The notes: generated by a model from the letters alone, not told the origin. A DNA stretch of 64,000 bases from Prorocentrum cordatum (GCA_963575745.1 CAUYUJ010017641.1:1-64000); one strand, 5' to 3'; positions 30,256 through 41,517 are shown, counted from the stretch's first letter. Program-made: numbers and translations.

Positions 30256-30878
30256 ACAGCCTCCGTTCTGGCAGCCCCCTGGCGGTGGCACAGGGCATTC
30301 GCAGTTTTTATCGTGGTCGACGCGCCTGCTCGAACCACTTGCCATCGGACGGGGGGTGCATCCCGCGGTGGCATCGCAAAGCCACCATCTCCTCGCCCCA
30401 CCTCGCACACGGTCCCACGTCGCACCATGTGAAGGTTACGACATCATGCGTGTCAGGGTTTCCAGTTTGGGCGCATGTGCTGAAACACATGTACGCATGT
30501 AAGCATGCGTGCTCATCCTGGTATTCCTCCTCCCCCACCTCCTCCTCCTGCCTCCCCCGCCCCAACCCCAACCCCGTCCCACCTCTTCATTCCTCCCTTC
30601 CTTCCCCCATATCCTCCTTCACCCTCCTCACCCATGCCTGCGAAAGTGTGAACCGTTATGCATGTATGGACGTATGCGTGCACACATTAAGGCACGACCG
30701 TCATGTCTGGTCTGACACCGCGTGGCTCGACACATCCAGGGATATCATCGGGTGTACTACGTTGATGTGGTTGTGGTTTCCCTGATGGAATCTGCGACGT
30801 AGCTCTTTTTTGGGATCGAGGGCGGCCCATGCATTGTGATCGAGCTCGCCACACCTGTGTACATGCACGCGTGACGTC
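30256..30878. other. Intergenic
   Basis: No gene. There is a CCTCC-rich patch at 30525-30625 and GCATGT words around it. Confidence 0.45.
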
Positions 30879-33577
30879 ATGGCTCGGAGGAAGAGACATC
30901 GCGAATATGAGGAGATGGCTGGCGATGATGCACCTCTTTTGGATGACGAGCCCCGTTCTACACAAGCTACCGACCTCCTCATAGATTGGGCCTGGGGCAG
31001 AATTCCAGCAGTTATGGTGCAGCGACGTTTGCATGCATCCTTGAACGACGGTGCGACACACCCAGAGGTCGTTGAACTGGCTAGGCTCGGAGCGTGGGGG
31101 TCAACACCTCAACACACACATCGTGATTTGGTCAGACGGTTTTTTAAGGACATGAACATGCCACATCCGCAATCTGTCATCGTGCCCGCGACAAACCCTC
31201 GCAATGCAGAATCGTGCCAGGCCAAAGTTAACATGATATTACCTCATGATTGGTTCAGCCACTTATTTTGGAATTATCGCGATGAGTTCGACAGGCTGTT
31301 TGCAGTGGCAGACATCGGGCGTTTCTGGGCTGGGGCGAGCAGGTGTTGTCGCATAATGGGGGGCATTGTGCACGCACTATATACATACTACATCATGTGG
31401 ACAATCACACTGGATCAACGCACTATATACATACGACGCACTATATACAACTGAACCAACGCATCCATGTATGCAACGTCCGTTATGACAGTGTAGCACG
31501 TATGCACGCCACTAGCAATCTACACATACACGCACACACGCACTCACGTTTACACACGCGCACGAGTCACGACCATGTATGCACAATTCCCCCCGTCCTA
31601 GGCATGACCCGAAGCTGAAAGACCACCCCATATGGAACACTCGCGCCTACAACAAGTGGGCGATCCCCCTCACTACCCACGGGGACGGGGCCGAATTCCT
31701 TAAGCGGGACAGTTTGACCACCGTCAACATGACAAGTCTCATGTGCGAAGGGACAACACGGTCAGTGACACTGTTTCTCGCGGCTTGGCCGCTCAGCGCC
31801 ACAAAGAAAGATGAGACTTGGCATGCGATGTGGGAGATGTTGTGCTGGTCATTCAGGGCCCTCCTCAGCGGACGCCACCCAATGCGGGATACCGACAACT
31901 TCGTTGTGCCCGCCGTGCCCCTGGGAAGGACGTGATAATGACATCGGGAGAAGGAGGATGATGCCGATCACGAGGATGATGAGGAGGGGGATGGGGAGGA
32001 GGACGGGGGGGGGGCGAGAGCGGTGAGCCACAGGAGAGAAGTAGCTGCAGCGATGGTCGAGGGGAGTGCGAGGGGGAGAGGGCAGATAACTGCGAGGGGG
32101 GGGGGGGCATTTGGGATGACACGAGTGAGTTTTTTTTGTTCGAATGCGAGGAGCAGATCCACGGTTCCAGTTTAACAGCGTTAAACCGCCAGCCTTAACT
32201 CGCAACCTCGTTCGAGTGGCGGCCTGGCAGAACAGACAGTTCGAAGTCGGCTCTCAGCGGTGGTTAGACCGCGGTGGGCCGCTGTGCAGCGACGAGTATC
32301 CATTCAAGGGGTTTTTGTATGGGGTACTCGGTGATCTGGATTACTTTGTGAAAGATTTCGGCATGCCGCACCACAATAGTACAGAATTTTGTTTCCGCTG
32401 TCTCGCGGACAGGTCGACGACAAAGAAATGCTGGTTGAATTTTTCCGAGGTCTCCAGTTGGAAACTCGCGTTTGCACCACCATGCCCCCACAGCTCGCCC
32501 TCGCACTCTCGCATTCGCTCCCCCTCTTCATCTCCCCATGCCTCTCCTCGTCGCTGTCCCGTTCGGATTCCTGGATATTCGAAACCTGCGAACTCTCAAG
32601 GTTGGTACTCCTGGGCACTGGTCTACACTGGCGCGAACTGGCCGCACTGAAGTGTTGACGGCCCACCCTGCTTTCCGTGGGATACCTGGTGTAACGCATC
32701 GCACATTATGCATCGATGTTTTACATACATTGGACCTAGGGGTAAGTCAGCACATTATCGGCAACATCTTATTCGAACTCGCATTCGAGAGGGTTGGCGG
32801 CGACCCGAAGACCACGTTTGCAAACATTTGCACTCGGATACACGAGCTCTACGAGGAGCATGGTACCAAAATTCGCGTCACATTCGGTGGGGTTCGCGCC
32901 TCGTCCGCCTGCCCCACATGCGCCATGATGCTGTAACACGCCCTCCAAATTGAAAGCAGCGCGGGACGCGCCTTCTGCGCACGTAACAGCTATGCGCCGC
33001 AGGATAAACACATAGTTGTCACTGCACGCCGTGCCATATGTTTGGGGATGGCGTGGCGGATCGTTCGGGTTGAAGATGTTCATCCCCGACGTCAGGAACC
33101 CACACGCTAATTTCCCAAAGCTGTCCAGCAGCATCAAAGCTGCTGAGTGTCGGGCCCTGGTTCCAATTGTAACAGCGTTGTGCGCAGAATACGACATCCC
33201 TGGAGATACTGAGTGGAGGACCCGAACATTGTGCATTCGGAACCTGAATCGTTTCTATAATGAGATTGGTGCGGCAGGCGTGTTTCCGTCGGCATCCCAG
33301 CGCGACAAGATGCGCGACTCGTGCACGCGCTGCCTCGTGTTGTACAGCTCGCTGGCCAGATCCGCAGCTGACGCTGGTCTAAAGAAATGGAGCATAGTGA
33401 ACAAATTCCACTTCTGGTTTCATTGCGGAGTAGAAGATACATGGGTCAACCCACGAATGCTCTGGACATACCAAGGGGAGGACTACCAGCGACACATCTC
33501 ATTAGTAGCAAGCTCGTGCGCGACTGGCACCACTCTTCTGGATGTGGTAAATAAGCTCGTCGAGAAAGTTAGGCTAG
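30879..33577 (+). CDS. Transposase-like gene of a dinoflagellate-expanded family, five exons visible
   Basis: Exons: 30879-31342, 31602-31924, 32157-32449, 32601-32876, 33076 to about 33577. They run in frame for 619 codons plus one base, and the last exon stops at a GGTAAGCAT donor, so at least one 3' exon is missing. A candidate tail lies at about 33635-33745. In order the protein carries IPLTTHGDGAEF (exon 2), GDLDYFVKDFGMPHHNS followed by FCFRC (exon 3), CIDVLHTLDLGVSQHIIGN (exon 4), AAECRALVPIV and PRMLWTYQGEDYQRH (exon 5). I recall this order from a very abundant family of dinoflagellate predicted proteins. The spaced acidic residues after HGD and in the CIDVLHTLD motif are compatible with a DDE-type transposase core, but this is unproven. 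Introns are GT-AG except the second (GA-AG). No terminal repeats were found around it. Confidence 0.65.
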
Positions 33578-34399
33578 GTAAGCATACAATGCGACGCGCG
33601 ATTTCCGCCGTGTCCACGATCACCCTTGTCACCAGACAACCGTCGGCTTTATCAAGTTCAATTGGTCCGACGCCTCAACACCTCACCAAGGAGAGGTGGC
33701 GGACATGGAGCTCGCTCGCAGGTGCCACGTTTAAGCCGCTAGCCAGCCGTGGAGGCATTTTGCTTCAAGTGGCGGACTCGAGGGAGGTGGAGGGAGGACA
33801 ACGACGGGGGGGGTTAGGCGTGAGGGAAGACGCCTTAAGGGGGGGGAGTGGATGGGGAGGTGGGGCGAGGGATGGGGGAGTTAGCGAGGGGAGGGGCAAC
33901 TATAGGGCAGGAGGGAGGGAGATACACGAAGATCAACGCACGGAGAATGCGAGCGCACGCCGCATTCGCATGGTCACGCATGCGCCGCTGGACTTTGCGC
34001 GACAGAGGTGCGGCGCGCTGCCAATGGAGCCTCTGGAGACACTGATGGGAAAAATGTAGAAAACAAAAACAGTGAGTGCACTTGCTCTTGCATGCAAAAC
34101 GTTTGAGGCCTCTCGCAATCATCCCATGGAGTTGGGCTTCCCCTCTCGGTTGCCAATCATATCTCTTGCACAGCCTGTCGAGGCCGCCGTCTGGGGGGGA
34201 GTGGCTCGTCAAATCGTAGGCGGATCCCCCTCCCGAAAAAAAAAAAAAAAACACGTGCTAAGTGTATTCAATATCGCTGACAGCGATGTTCCGACTGCCC
34301 CCGAACCCACCCGCACCGTTATTCTGAAAAATCGAACCGAGACCGTGCTCCCGTGAGCTATTCGATTCGATTCAATTCTTGATCATGTTGATGTTGGTG
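33578..34399. other. Downstream of the transposase-like gene
   Basis: Part may be a 3' exon (around 33635-33745). From 33780 a GGGAGG-rich patch, a 16-base A run at 34238-34253 and ordinary sequence follow. No other gene is supportable. Confidence 0.4.
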
Positions 34400-35144
34400 G
34401 TGGTGTCGTGATGATGATAGTGATGCTGTGCTCGCGGTGGCAACGCCATGCTATATATATATATGTATGTATAATGCTGATGCTGTTGGTGATGATGATG
34501 ATCATGATGATTAAGGTGATGATGACGATGATGAGGATTACGATGAGGATGCTGAGGATGAGATCGTCGACAGGGGTGCTGGGGATGATGAGGATGGTAA
34601 CGGTGATGATGACGGTGGCGATGATGGTGATGATGACGATGACGATGGTAATGATGATGCTGATGATGCTGATGCTGATGATGATGATGATGACCCGCAG
34701 TGATCTCGCATCAGGACTGAGCCGCTATAAGACGGGCGTCTAGGCGGGCGCGTAGGTTTAGAGTAGGTTTTGCTGTGTCGGGCCGCGCGCGCGCCCCGCC
34801 TCTGCGGGGATGCGCGCGCGGCCCGCCCCGCGCGCGGTGCCTGCCTACATGAGAGCCAACAACATCACAGCCATCATCATGCTTACACCACCGCCTCATG
34901 TGACGATTGTGGTGGTGGTGAGGGTGATGCTGATAATGGTGATGATGACGACGACGACGACGATGATGATGATGATGATGATGGTGGTAATGATGATGAT
35001 AACGGTCATGGTGATGATGATGAAGATGGTGATGGTAATGGTGGGGTGGTCGTACTGGGTGATGACGGCGAAATGTTATGTTGATGTTGATGATGATGAT
35101 GATGATGATGATAATGATGACGACGACGATGATGATGATGATGC

Positions 35145-35183
<39 letters not shown>

Positions 35184-35185
35184 CA
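34400..35185. repeat. (GAT)n/(GATGAC)n microsatellite region
   Basis: Two blocks of GAT triplets (about 34480-34690 and 34920-35185) separated by about 230 bases containing CGCGCGCG-rich sequence. Poly-D, poly-M and poly-H frames are artefacts. Confidence 0.9.
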
Positions 35186-35217
35186 TCGATACAAATTGGT
35201 GATGGCATTTCGCAAGG

Positions 35218-35450
35218 CCCGCGGTGCTACGCACGCGCTGGAAATTCCAGCCGTCGCGCTGGAAATTCCAGCCGTCGCGCTGCAAATAGAATTTCCAGCG
35301 CGCTGGAAATTCCGCGCTGCATTTTCCCGACGTCGCGCTGGAAACGCAAAAAAAACTAAAATGCATAGCGCGCTCCCGAAATTCCGGAACGATGCATATC
35401 GATAGGCGCGCTGCATTTTTTTGGTGATCGGGGCATCTGGGCGCTGACAT
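35218..35450. repeat. GCGCTGGAAATTCC dispersed repeat, copy 2 (inverted relative to 16976)
   Basis: GCGCTGGAAATTCCAGCCGTC is repeated and CGCGCTGCATTTTTTTGGTGATCGGGGCATCTGGGCG-type sequence closes it. That edge is the reverse complement of 17003-17040. The two copies are about 18 kb apart in opposite orientation. Confidence 0.75.
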
Positions 35451-35526
35451 TATCCTGGCGAAGGACCCAACCATACGCAACTGTGAGAACCGCAGGGCAG
35501 GTGGGACGAAGCAAGGGGAATTCTCA

Positions 35527-35760
35527 ATGGGGCCACGAAACGTGTGAGGGGTGCGCCCAAATGGGGCGGGGCCGCCATGCGAACCCTGCCACTTGGGCCT
35601 TCGGTGGAGCTCCTTATGGGGCCACGAAGCGTGTGATGGGTGCGCCAAAATGGGGCGGGGCCGCCATGCGAACCCTGCCACTGGGGCCTTCGGCGGTGGA
35701 GCTCCCTATGGGGCCACGAGCCGTGTGAGGGGTGCGCCACAATTGGGCGGGGCCGCACTA
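35527..35760. repeat. Tandem units of about 90 bp (GGGGCCACGAA...GGGGCGGGGCCGCC)
   Basis: Three partial copies containing ATGGGGCCACGAARCGTGTG, GGTGCGCCAAAATGGGGCGG and ACCCTGCCACTTGGGCCTTC. The same unit reappears next to the other CACCGG array at 38925-39075. Confidence 0.75.
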
Positions 35761-35776
35761 TAGAGCGATTCTCGCC

Positions 35777-36212
35777 CACCGGCACCGGCACCGGCACCGG
35801 CACCGGCACCGGCACCAGCACCGGCACCGGCACCGGCACCGGCACCGGCACTGGCGCCGGCACCGGCACCGGCACCGGCACCGGCACCGGCACCGGCACC
35901 GGCACCGGCACCGGCACCGGCACCGGCACCGGCACCGGCACCGGCACCGGCACCGGCACCGGCACCGGCACCGGCACCGGCACCGGCACCGGCACCGGCA
36001 CCGGCACCGGCACCACCGGCACCGGCACCGGCACCGGCACGGGCACCGGCACCGGCACCGGCGCCTGCGCCGGCGGCATTGGCACCGGCACCGGCACGGG
36101 CACCAGCGCCGTCGCCGTCGCCGGCGCCAGCACCGGCACTGGCACCCGCAACCGCACCGGCACCAGCCCTGGCACCAGCACCGGCACCGGCACCGGCGCC
36201 GGCGCCAGCAAT
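35777..36212. repeat. (CACCGG)n hexanucleotide array 1
   Basis: About 70 copies of GGCACC with scattered single-base variants, becoming more degenerate towards 36212. It gives (GT)n, (HR)n and (PV)n artefact frames. It is not the telomere repeat type expected for dinoflagellates (TTTAGGG). Confidence 0.95.
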
Positions 36213-36894
36213 GGCACCGGATGAAAAACATCATTGACATTGAACATCATGACATTTCCCAAACAGTGCTTGCACTTAGGGGGCCTTCTCTCTTCTTTCC
36301 TAGTATTAGCTGGGTCGTCTGAGGGGCGGTCTGGCGGCTCTCTCCTCCTCGCCGTTGCCGCCCTGTCGCCGCCCGTCGTCGTCTGGGCTTGAGGGGCGGT
36401 CTGGTTTTTCCGTCCTTGCCGTCGCCCCCCCTTGCTGCGTCGTCGCCGCTCGTCGTCTTGGCCTGAGGGTCGGTCTGGCGGTTCCTTGCTCGTCGCCGTC
36501 ACCGTCCCGTCGCCGCCTCCTCGTCGCTGCCCTGTGCGCCCCCCCAGCGGTTGCAATCCAATCGGTTGCAAGCCAATCAAGAGCAAACCCAGTGGAATCG
36601 ATTGCAGTCCAATCAATGGTAAAATTATGCAAACGCAGTTCCCCACATAAAAAATATTATCTGTTTCGTGGGACCCATGGGGTACGACAACATCAACACG
36701 AAAGAGAAGCTCATCGAACGAGTAAGTACGCACGAAAGGACAGACGAAAGAAAGGAGGAGGGAGGACAGGTGCTCAGGAAACGAAGCCTTGTAAATAGTA
36801 CGGGTTGTTGATACCCTCTTCGCTCTGGCGGGGCCCCGCTGGAAGGGGGGAGGCCTACGAAACCTGGTAAAGAGTAATGCTGTCCGCGACCTTC
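36213..36894. other. Short tandem repeats
   Basis: At 36310-36530 a GAGGGGCGGTCTGG-containing unit of about 75 bp occurs three times. At 36545-36620 TTGCAATCCAATC-type words repeat. From 36780 to 36880 a diverged copy of the 77-bp minisatellite of 37690-38515 appears, on the other side of the ATC tract. Confidence 0.55.
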
Positions 36895-37590
36895 CTCGTT
36901 CAAGCGAGTCCTCCTCCTCCTCGTCCTCCTCCTCCTCCTCGTCGTCCTGCTCCTCCTCGTCCTCCTCATCTTCGGCATCATCATCATCATCATCATTACC
37001 AGCACCATCGTCGTCATCATCAGCATCATCAGCAACATCGTCGTCACCCCGTCGTCGTCGTCATCATCAGCATCATCGTCATCATCATCAGTATCAACAT
37101 CATCAACATCATCATCATCATCATCATCGTCAGCATCATCGGCATCATCATAACCATCATCATCATCCTCATCATCATCACCAGCATCATCATCATCGCC
37201 AGCGTCATCGTCATCATCATCGTCGTCGCCACCATCGTCATCATCATCATCAGCATCGTCATCATCATCACCATCACCGTCCTTGGCATCATCATCGTCC
37301 GCATCATCGTGGACTACATGATCACCAGCATCATCGTCGTCATCATCATCAACAGCACCAGCAACGTCAGCATCAGCAGCAGCATCGTCATCATCACCAG
37401 CATATGCATCATCATCTTCGTCGTCGTCGCCATCGTTGTCGTCATCGTCATCATCATCATCGTCATCATCATCAGCACCATCATCATAATCACAGTTATC
37501 GCCATCGTCATCGTCCATCACCATTATCGCCATCGTCATCGTCATCGTAAACAGCAGTATCACCATCGTCATCACCATCATCATGATGAA
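36895..37590. repeat. (ATC)n microsatellite region
   Basis: Nearly 700 bases of CAT/ATC/GTC triplets, starting from a CTC tract at 36905. The poly-I/H/S and poly-D frames are artefacts. Confidence 0.9.
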
Positions 37591-37689
37591 GCCTTCCTCA
37601 TCGCAGAACTCCCCCTCCTCCTCCTCACCCTCCTCAGTGGGAGGAGTAGGACGTGAGATGGATAGGTAATGTTCTCCCCTCCTCCTCGC

Positions 37690-38515
37690 CCATGTCAGTG
37701 GGAGGGGCACGAAACCATTTAAATAGTATGGGTTTCCGATATCCTCCTCGCTCAGACGGGGCCTCCCTGGAGAGGTGGCAGGGGCACGAAACCATGTAAA
37801 TAGCATGGGTTTCCGATACCCTCCTCGCTCAGGCGGGGCCTCCCTGGAGGGGTGGGAGGGGCACGAAACCATGTAAATAGCATGGGTTTCCGAAACCCTC
37901 CTCGCTCAGGCGGGGCGTCCTTGGAGAGGTGGGAAAGGCACGAAACCATGTAAATGGTATGGGTTTCCGATACCCTCCTCGTTCAGGCGGATGGAAAGGG
38001 CACGAAACCATGTAAATAGTATGGGTTTCCGATAACCTCCTCGCTCAGGCGGGGCCTGCCTGGAAGGGTGGGAGGAGCACGAAACCATGTAATCTTTATT
38101 AATTTCCGATACCCTCCTTGCTCAGGCAGGGCCTCCATGGAGAAGTGGGATGGGCACGAAACCATGTAAATAGTACGGGTTCCCGAAACCCTCCTCGCTC
38201 AGGCGGGGCCTCCCTGGAGGGGAAGGAGGGACACGAAACCATGTAAATAGTATGGGTTTCCGATACCCTCCTCGCTCAGACGGGGCCTCCCTGGAGGGGT
38301 GGGAGGGGCACGAAACCATGTAAATAGTATGGGTTTCCGATACCCTCCTCGCTCAGTCAGGCGGGGCCTCCCTGCTGGAGGGGTGGGATACCCTCCTCGC
38401 TCAGGCGGGGCCTCCCTGGAGAGGTGGGAAGGGCACGAAACCATGTAAATAGTATGGGTTTCCGATACCCTCCTCGCTCAGGCGGGGCCTCCCTGGAGGG
38501 GCGGGAGGGGCACTG
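37690..38515. repeat. 77-bp minisatellite, about ten copies
   Basis: The anchor CACGAAACCATGTAAATAG starts at 37708, 37785, 37862, 37939, then 38001 (a 62-base step), 38078, 38155, 38232, 38309 and 38434 (a 125-base step). Each unit contains TATGGGTTTCCGATACCCTC and CTCGCTCAGGCGGGGCCTCC. The period is not a multiple of three, so the short minus-strand frames [19 protein letters not shown] are not evidence of a protein. Confidence 0.9.
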
Positions 38516-38576
38516 CTGGGAGGCGGGAGGCGGGAGGGAAAAGGAGAGGATGTTCTGGGAAAACAAGAACCCGCAC

Positions 38577-38900
38577 CAGCACCGGCCACCGGCACCAGCA
38601 CCGGCACCGGCACCGGCCCCGGCACTGGCACCAGCACCGGCTACCGGCCACTGGCACCGGCCACCAGCACCGGCACCGGCACCGGCACCGGCACTGGCAC
38701 CGGCACCAGCACCGGCACCGGCACCTGCACCGGCACCGGCACCTGCACCGGCACCGGCACCAGCACCGGCACCAGCACCGGCACCGGCACCGGCACCGGC
38801 ACCGGCACCGGCACCGGCACCGGCACCGGCGCCGGCACCGGCACCGGCACCGGCACCGGCACCGGCACCGGCACCGGCACCGGCACCGGCACCGGCACCG
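38577..38900. repeat. (CACCGG)n hexanucleotide array 2
   Basis: More degenerate at its left end (CACCGGCCACCGG, ACCAGC) and pure at its right end, the reverse of array 1. Both arrays read CACCGG on the plus strand. Confidence 0.95.
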
Positions 38901-38924
38901 GGGCAAGAATCGTTCATGCTTTCG

Positions 38925-39075
38925 GGGCCGCCATGCGGACCTTGCCACTTGGGCCTTCGGTGGAGCTCCCTATGGGGCCACGAGCCGTGAGGGGTGCGCC
39001 AAAACGCGGGGCCGCCATGCGGACACTGCCACTGGTGCCTTCGATTGAGCTCCCTATGGGGTCACGAAGCGCGGT
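38925..39075. repeat. Second locus of the approximately 90-bp unit
   Basis: Two copies containing GGGGCCGCCATGCGGAC, CTTGGGCCTTCGGTGGAGC and CTATGGGGCCACGAGCCGTG, as at 35527-35760. Bases 39076-39397 are non-genic, with CTTCTGGGAAG-type motifs near 39200. Confidence 0.75.
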
Positions 39076-39397
39076 ACTGGATGGGTGAAACGCAGGGAGG
39101 AGGGAGGAGGGGGGGGAGGGCGGGAAGGAAAGAACGCGGGGCGCCGTCTTTTCAAAGCGAGGACCCAACACCACAGTTCGTAAAAAAAACCTCCCCAGAA
39201 GGCGCGAGGGCTTCTGGGAAGTCCCGCCGCCTTCTGTGGGAGGCCTTCTCCTCCTCGCTTCCCCCCCTCGTTCGCCGCCAAGAGGGTCGAGGGCAGACGG
39301 TGTACGGTCAGGGGCTTGGGCTCAGCGCGTCGATCCGCGGGCTATGACCCAGTCCGCCCTGGCGCGACACGCCAACCATCCACTTGTCCCCCATCAG

Positions 39398-39515
39398 CGT
39401 CGACTAGAGCAGCGATGGGCGTCGATGTAGCGTCGATGTAGCGTCGATAAGCGCCGATCAGCGTCGATTTAGCGCCGATGTAGCGTTGTTCAGCGTCGAC
39501 CAGCGTCGGTTCGCA
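39398..39515. repeat. AGCGTCGATGT short tandem repeat
   Basis: About ten degenerate copies of an 11-13 base unit (GTCGATGTAGC, GCCGATCAGC). Confidence 0.7.
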
Positions 39516-39561
39516 AGGGCCAGCAAGATGTTATGGGAGGCTCCGTTGAGTTGCCGCAGAA

Positions 39562-39711
39562 CATGGGGTCTGAGGTTCGCGGCGGATTGCCAATACGCGG
39601 CTCGATGTGGAACCCGATGATATCCACGCCGACGTCGCCGATGCATCGCCAGCATCGCCGATGCATCGGGGCTGCGGCGCGATCCTCCGACCCCATCTAC
39701 TCGGACCCCAT
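39562..39711. mobile_element. Foldback element, family E copy 2 (short)
   Basis: The right end GCGGCGCGATCCTCCGACCC ... CTCGGACCCCAT matches the inverted left end of the element at 2065-2830. The left end ATGGGGTCTGAGG is diverged. The middle holds GCCGATGCATCGCCAGC words. Bases 39712-40184 hold no supportable gene. Confidence 0.55.
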
Positions 39712-40184
39712 GTGGGAGGCCTCTACGAAGGAGACTGGTCCTGGAGGTGTGCCGCCAGTTTCGGGCTCTGGGATCCCCCAGGACTGGCCAGGATGAGGAT
39801 CTGGTCCCGTGGGAAGGCCCTGGAGTCTGGGACCCGTTTCCCTCAGGTCGGGCGGAAGGCGATCAATTGGGGGGGGGGGCAGTGAAGGCTGCCGAAAAGG
39901 GCCCTTCCAGGGCCGCTCGAGGGGCCCGTTCAGGGCAACTTTCTCCCGACCAGGGCCCGACCAGGGCAACTTTCTCCCCCCAGTTCTCGCCCCCCGGCAA
40001 TTCGCGCCCAAAGAGGGGTCCCGCTTCCCTCGTGCGAGGTGCCGGCCCTTCCGCCTCGCGCGCGGCGTGGGCGGCCCTGTCGGGGGCGGGACCCCTCGAG
40101 GGCGCAGGGGGGCCGGCGCGCAGGGGGCTCGTCACGGAAGGGGGCCTGTGCTCGATGGCAGGTGCGTGGCCGCGAGATCAGGGT

Positions 40185-40355
40185 CGGAAGGAGGAGGAGG
40201 AGGAAGAGGAGGAGGAGGAGGAGGAGGAGGAGGAGGAGGAGGAGGAGGAGGAGGAGGAGGAAAAGGGAGGAGGAGGAGGAGGAGGAGGAGGAGGAGGAGA
40301 GGAGGAGGAGGAGGAGGGGGAGGAGGGGGAGGATGGGGGAGGATGGGGGAGGAGG
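40185..40355. repeat. (GGA)n microsatellite
   Basis: Purine triplet tract passing into GGGGGA repeats. Bases 40356-40689 show no gene. Confidence 0.9.
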
Positions 40356-40689
40356 GGGAGGGGGAGCCACCGCCGCCTCTGCGCACAGTATCTTGGCGCC
40401 CAGCCCCTGTCAGCCGAAAGATCGTGGACCGCATGTGTGCCCGAAGTGGTGACCGAACGCGTGGCGCGAGTGGAAGTGTGGGCGATGTTGAGAGAAGCAG
40501 TTCTGGCCCTGAACTCATGATTTTGGTCACACTCTTGGCGCCGTCGATGACTTCCAGGCGCCGATCTTGGGCCCCCCCCTGATGGGGACGAGGCTACGTG
40601 AGCAGTATAGGGACACTCTTCGGAGCAGGTTCGCGAGCGTGCGGCGTTCAACAGCACTCCGCGCCGAGCGACGGGGGGAAGCGAGGAGG

Positions 40690-40900
40690 AGAAGGTCTTC
40701 TCAGAAGGCGGCGGGACTTCTCAGAAGCCTCGCGCCTCCTGAGGAGCTGTCCGTGCCTTCGGGGAAGGCTTCGAAAAGTTCTCGGAAGGCCAGAGGCCTT
40801 CCCCGAGCCTTCTCAGAAGCCGTCCGTGCTTTCGGGGGAGGCTTCGAACAGTTCTCAGAAGGCCGAGGTACTGCCCGAGCCTTCCGAGAGGGCCCGCCTC
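40690..40900. repeat. Cluster of CTTCTCAGAAGGC palindromes
   Basis: TTCTCAGAAGGC or a close variant (TTCTCGGAAGGC, TTCGGGGAAGGC) occurs about nine times in 210 bases, mostly at 15-40 base spacing. Related single or paired motifs lie at 3509-3612, 7973-8012, 14218-14310, 16938-16980 and 42270-42395. Confidence 0.65.
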
Positions 40901-40974
40901 TGCTCACCTGCCCCCCCCCTGGGCTCGCCGCCAAAACAGCCGTGCACCATGTTTTGGGCGAAGGCCCGCACACC

Positions 40975-41470
40975 TCTTCGTGTACATACATGTATGTGTA
41001 GATATATTGTTATATATATATGTGTGTATGCACATGCACATGTACATGCACATATACTTGTGTATGTATATAGCATGTATATGTACACATAATCTTGTAT
41101 GTATTTAGCGATATATACACATACACGTACGTAATTATGTACGTACGCATATGTATATTGCATAAATGTATGCATGCACATAATAAAACACGTGGACATG
41201 CTTAATACATAGACATGTTTGCACATATATATATATATATATATATATATAGGCACAAACAGCATGCACACATGTACGTCGATGCAATCATGCAGGTGTA
41301 TGAGCATGTCCATCAGTATGGGATGCGTGTACCTATTCGTATATATGTAGCATATACATTTGGACAACTCTTCAATGAACCACAGCTCCGAGAGTGTGTC
41401 GATGCAGGGTATGTCAATGGGCTGTGGTGTCGCCGCGGGCTCGGCCCGCTCATCTACTACGACTTCTGAG
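40975..41470. other. AT-rich segment with a possible terminal exon
   Basis: TATATGTATGTACA-type sequence with a short (AT)n run at 41225-41250. At about 41330-41469 the plus strand is open and more GC-rich, reading AYTFGQLFNEPQLRECVDAG and ending LGPLIYYDF before TGA. This could be the last exon of an unseen gene, but no partner exon was found. Confidence 0.3.
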
Positions 41471-41517
41471 GCTGCGCCTTTCCGTGCCGCCCCTCTGTAA
41501 GCAAGACAGACTCTTCC

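Noticed and set aside
35640-36733. GT-, HR- or PV-repeat proteins over the CACCGG array
   Set aside because: A hexanucleotide repeat gives dipeptide repeats in every frame. No start, flanking domain or GC3 signal.
37752-38444. Repeated minus-strand frames [21 protein letters not shown]
   Set aside because: The 77-base period shifts frame from copy to copy, so it cannot encode one repeat protein.
37690-38515. CRISPR array
   Set aside because: The repeat is continuous with no unique spacers, and the surrounding genes are eukaryotic with introns.
35777-38900. CACCGG arrays as telomeric DNA
   Set aside because: The unit does not match TTTAGGG-type telomere repeats, and the arrays are internal and degenerate.
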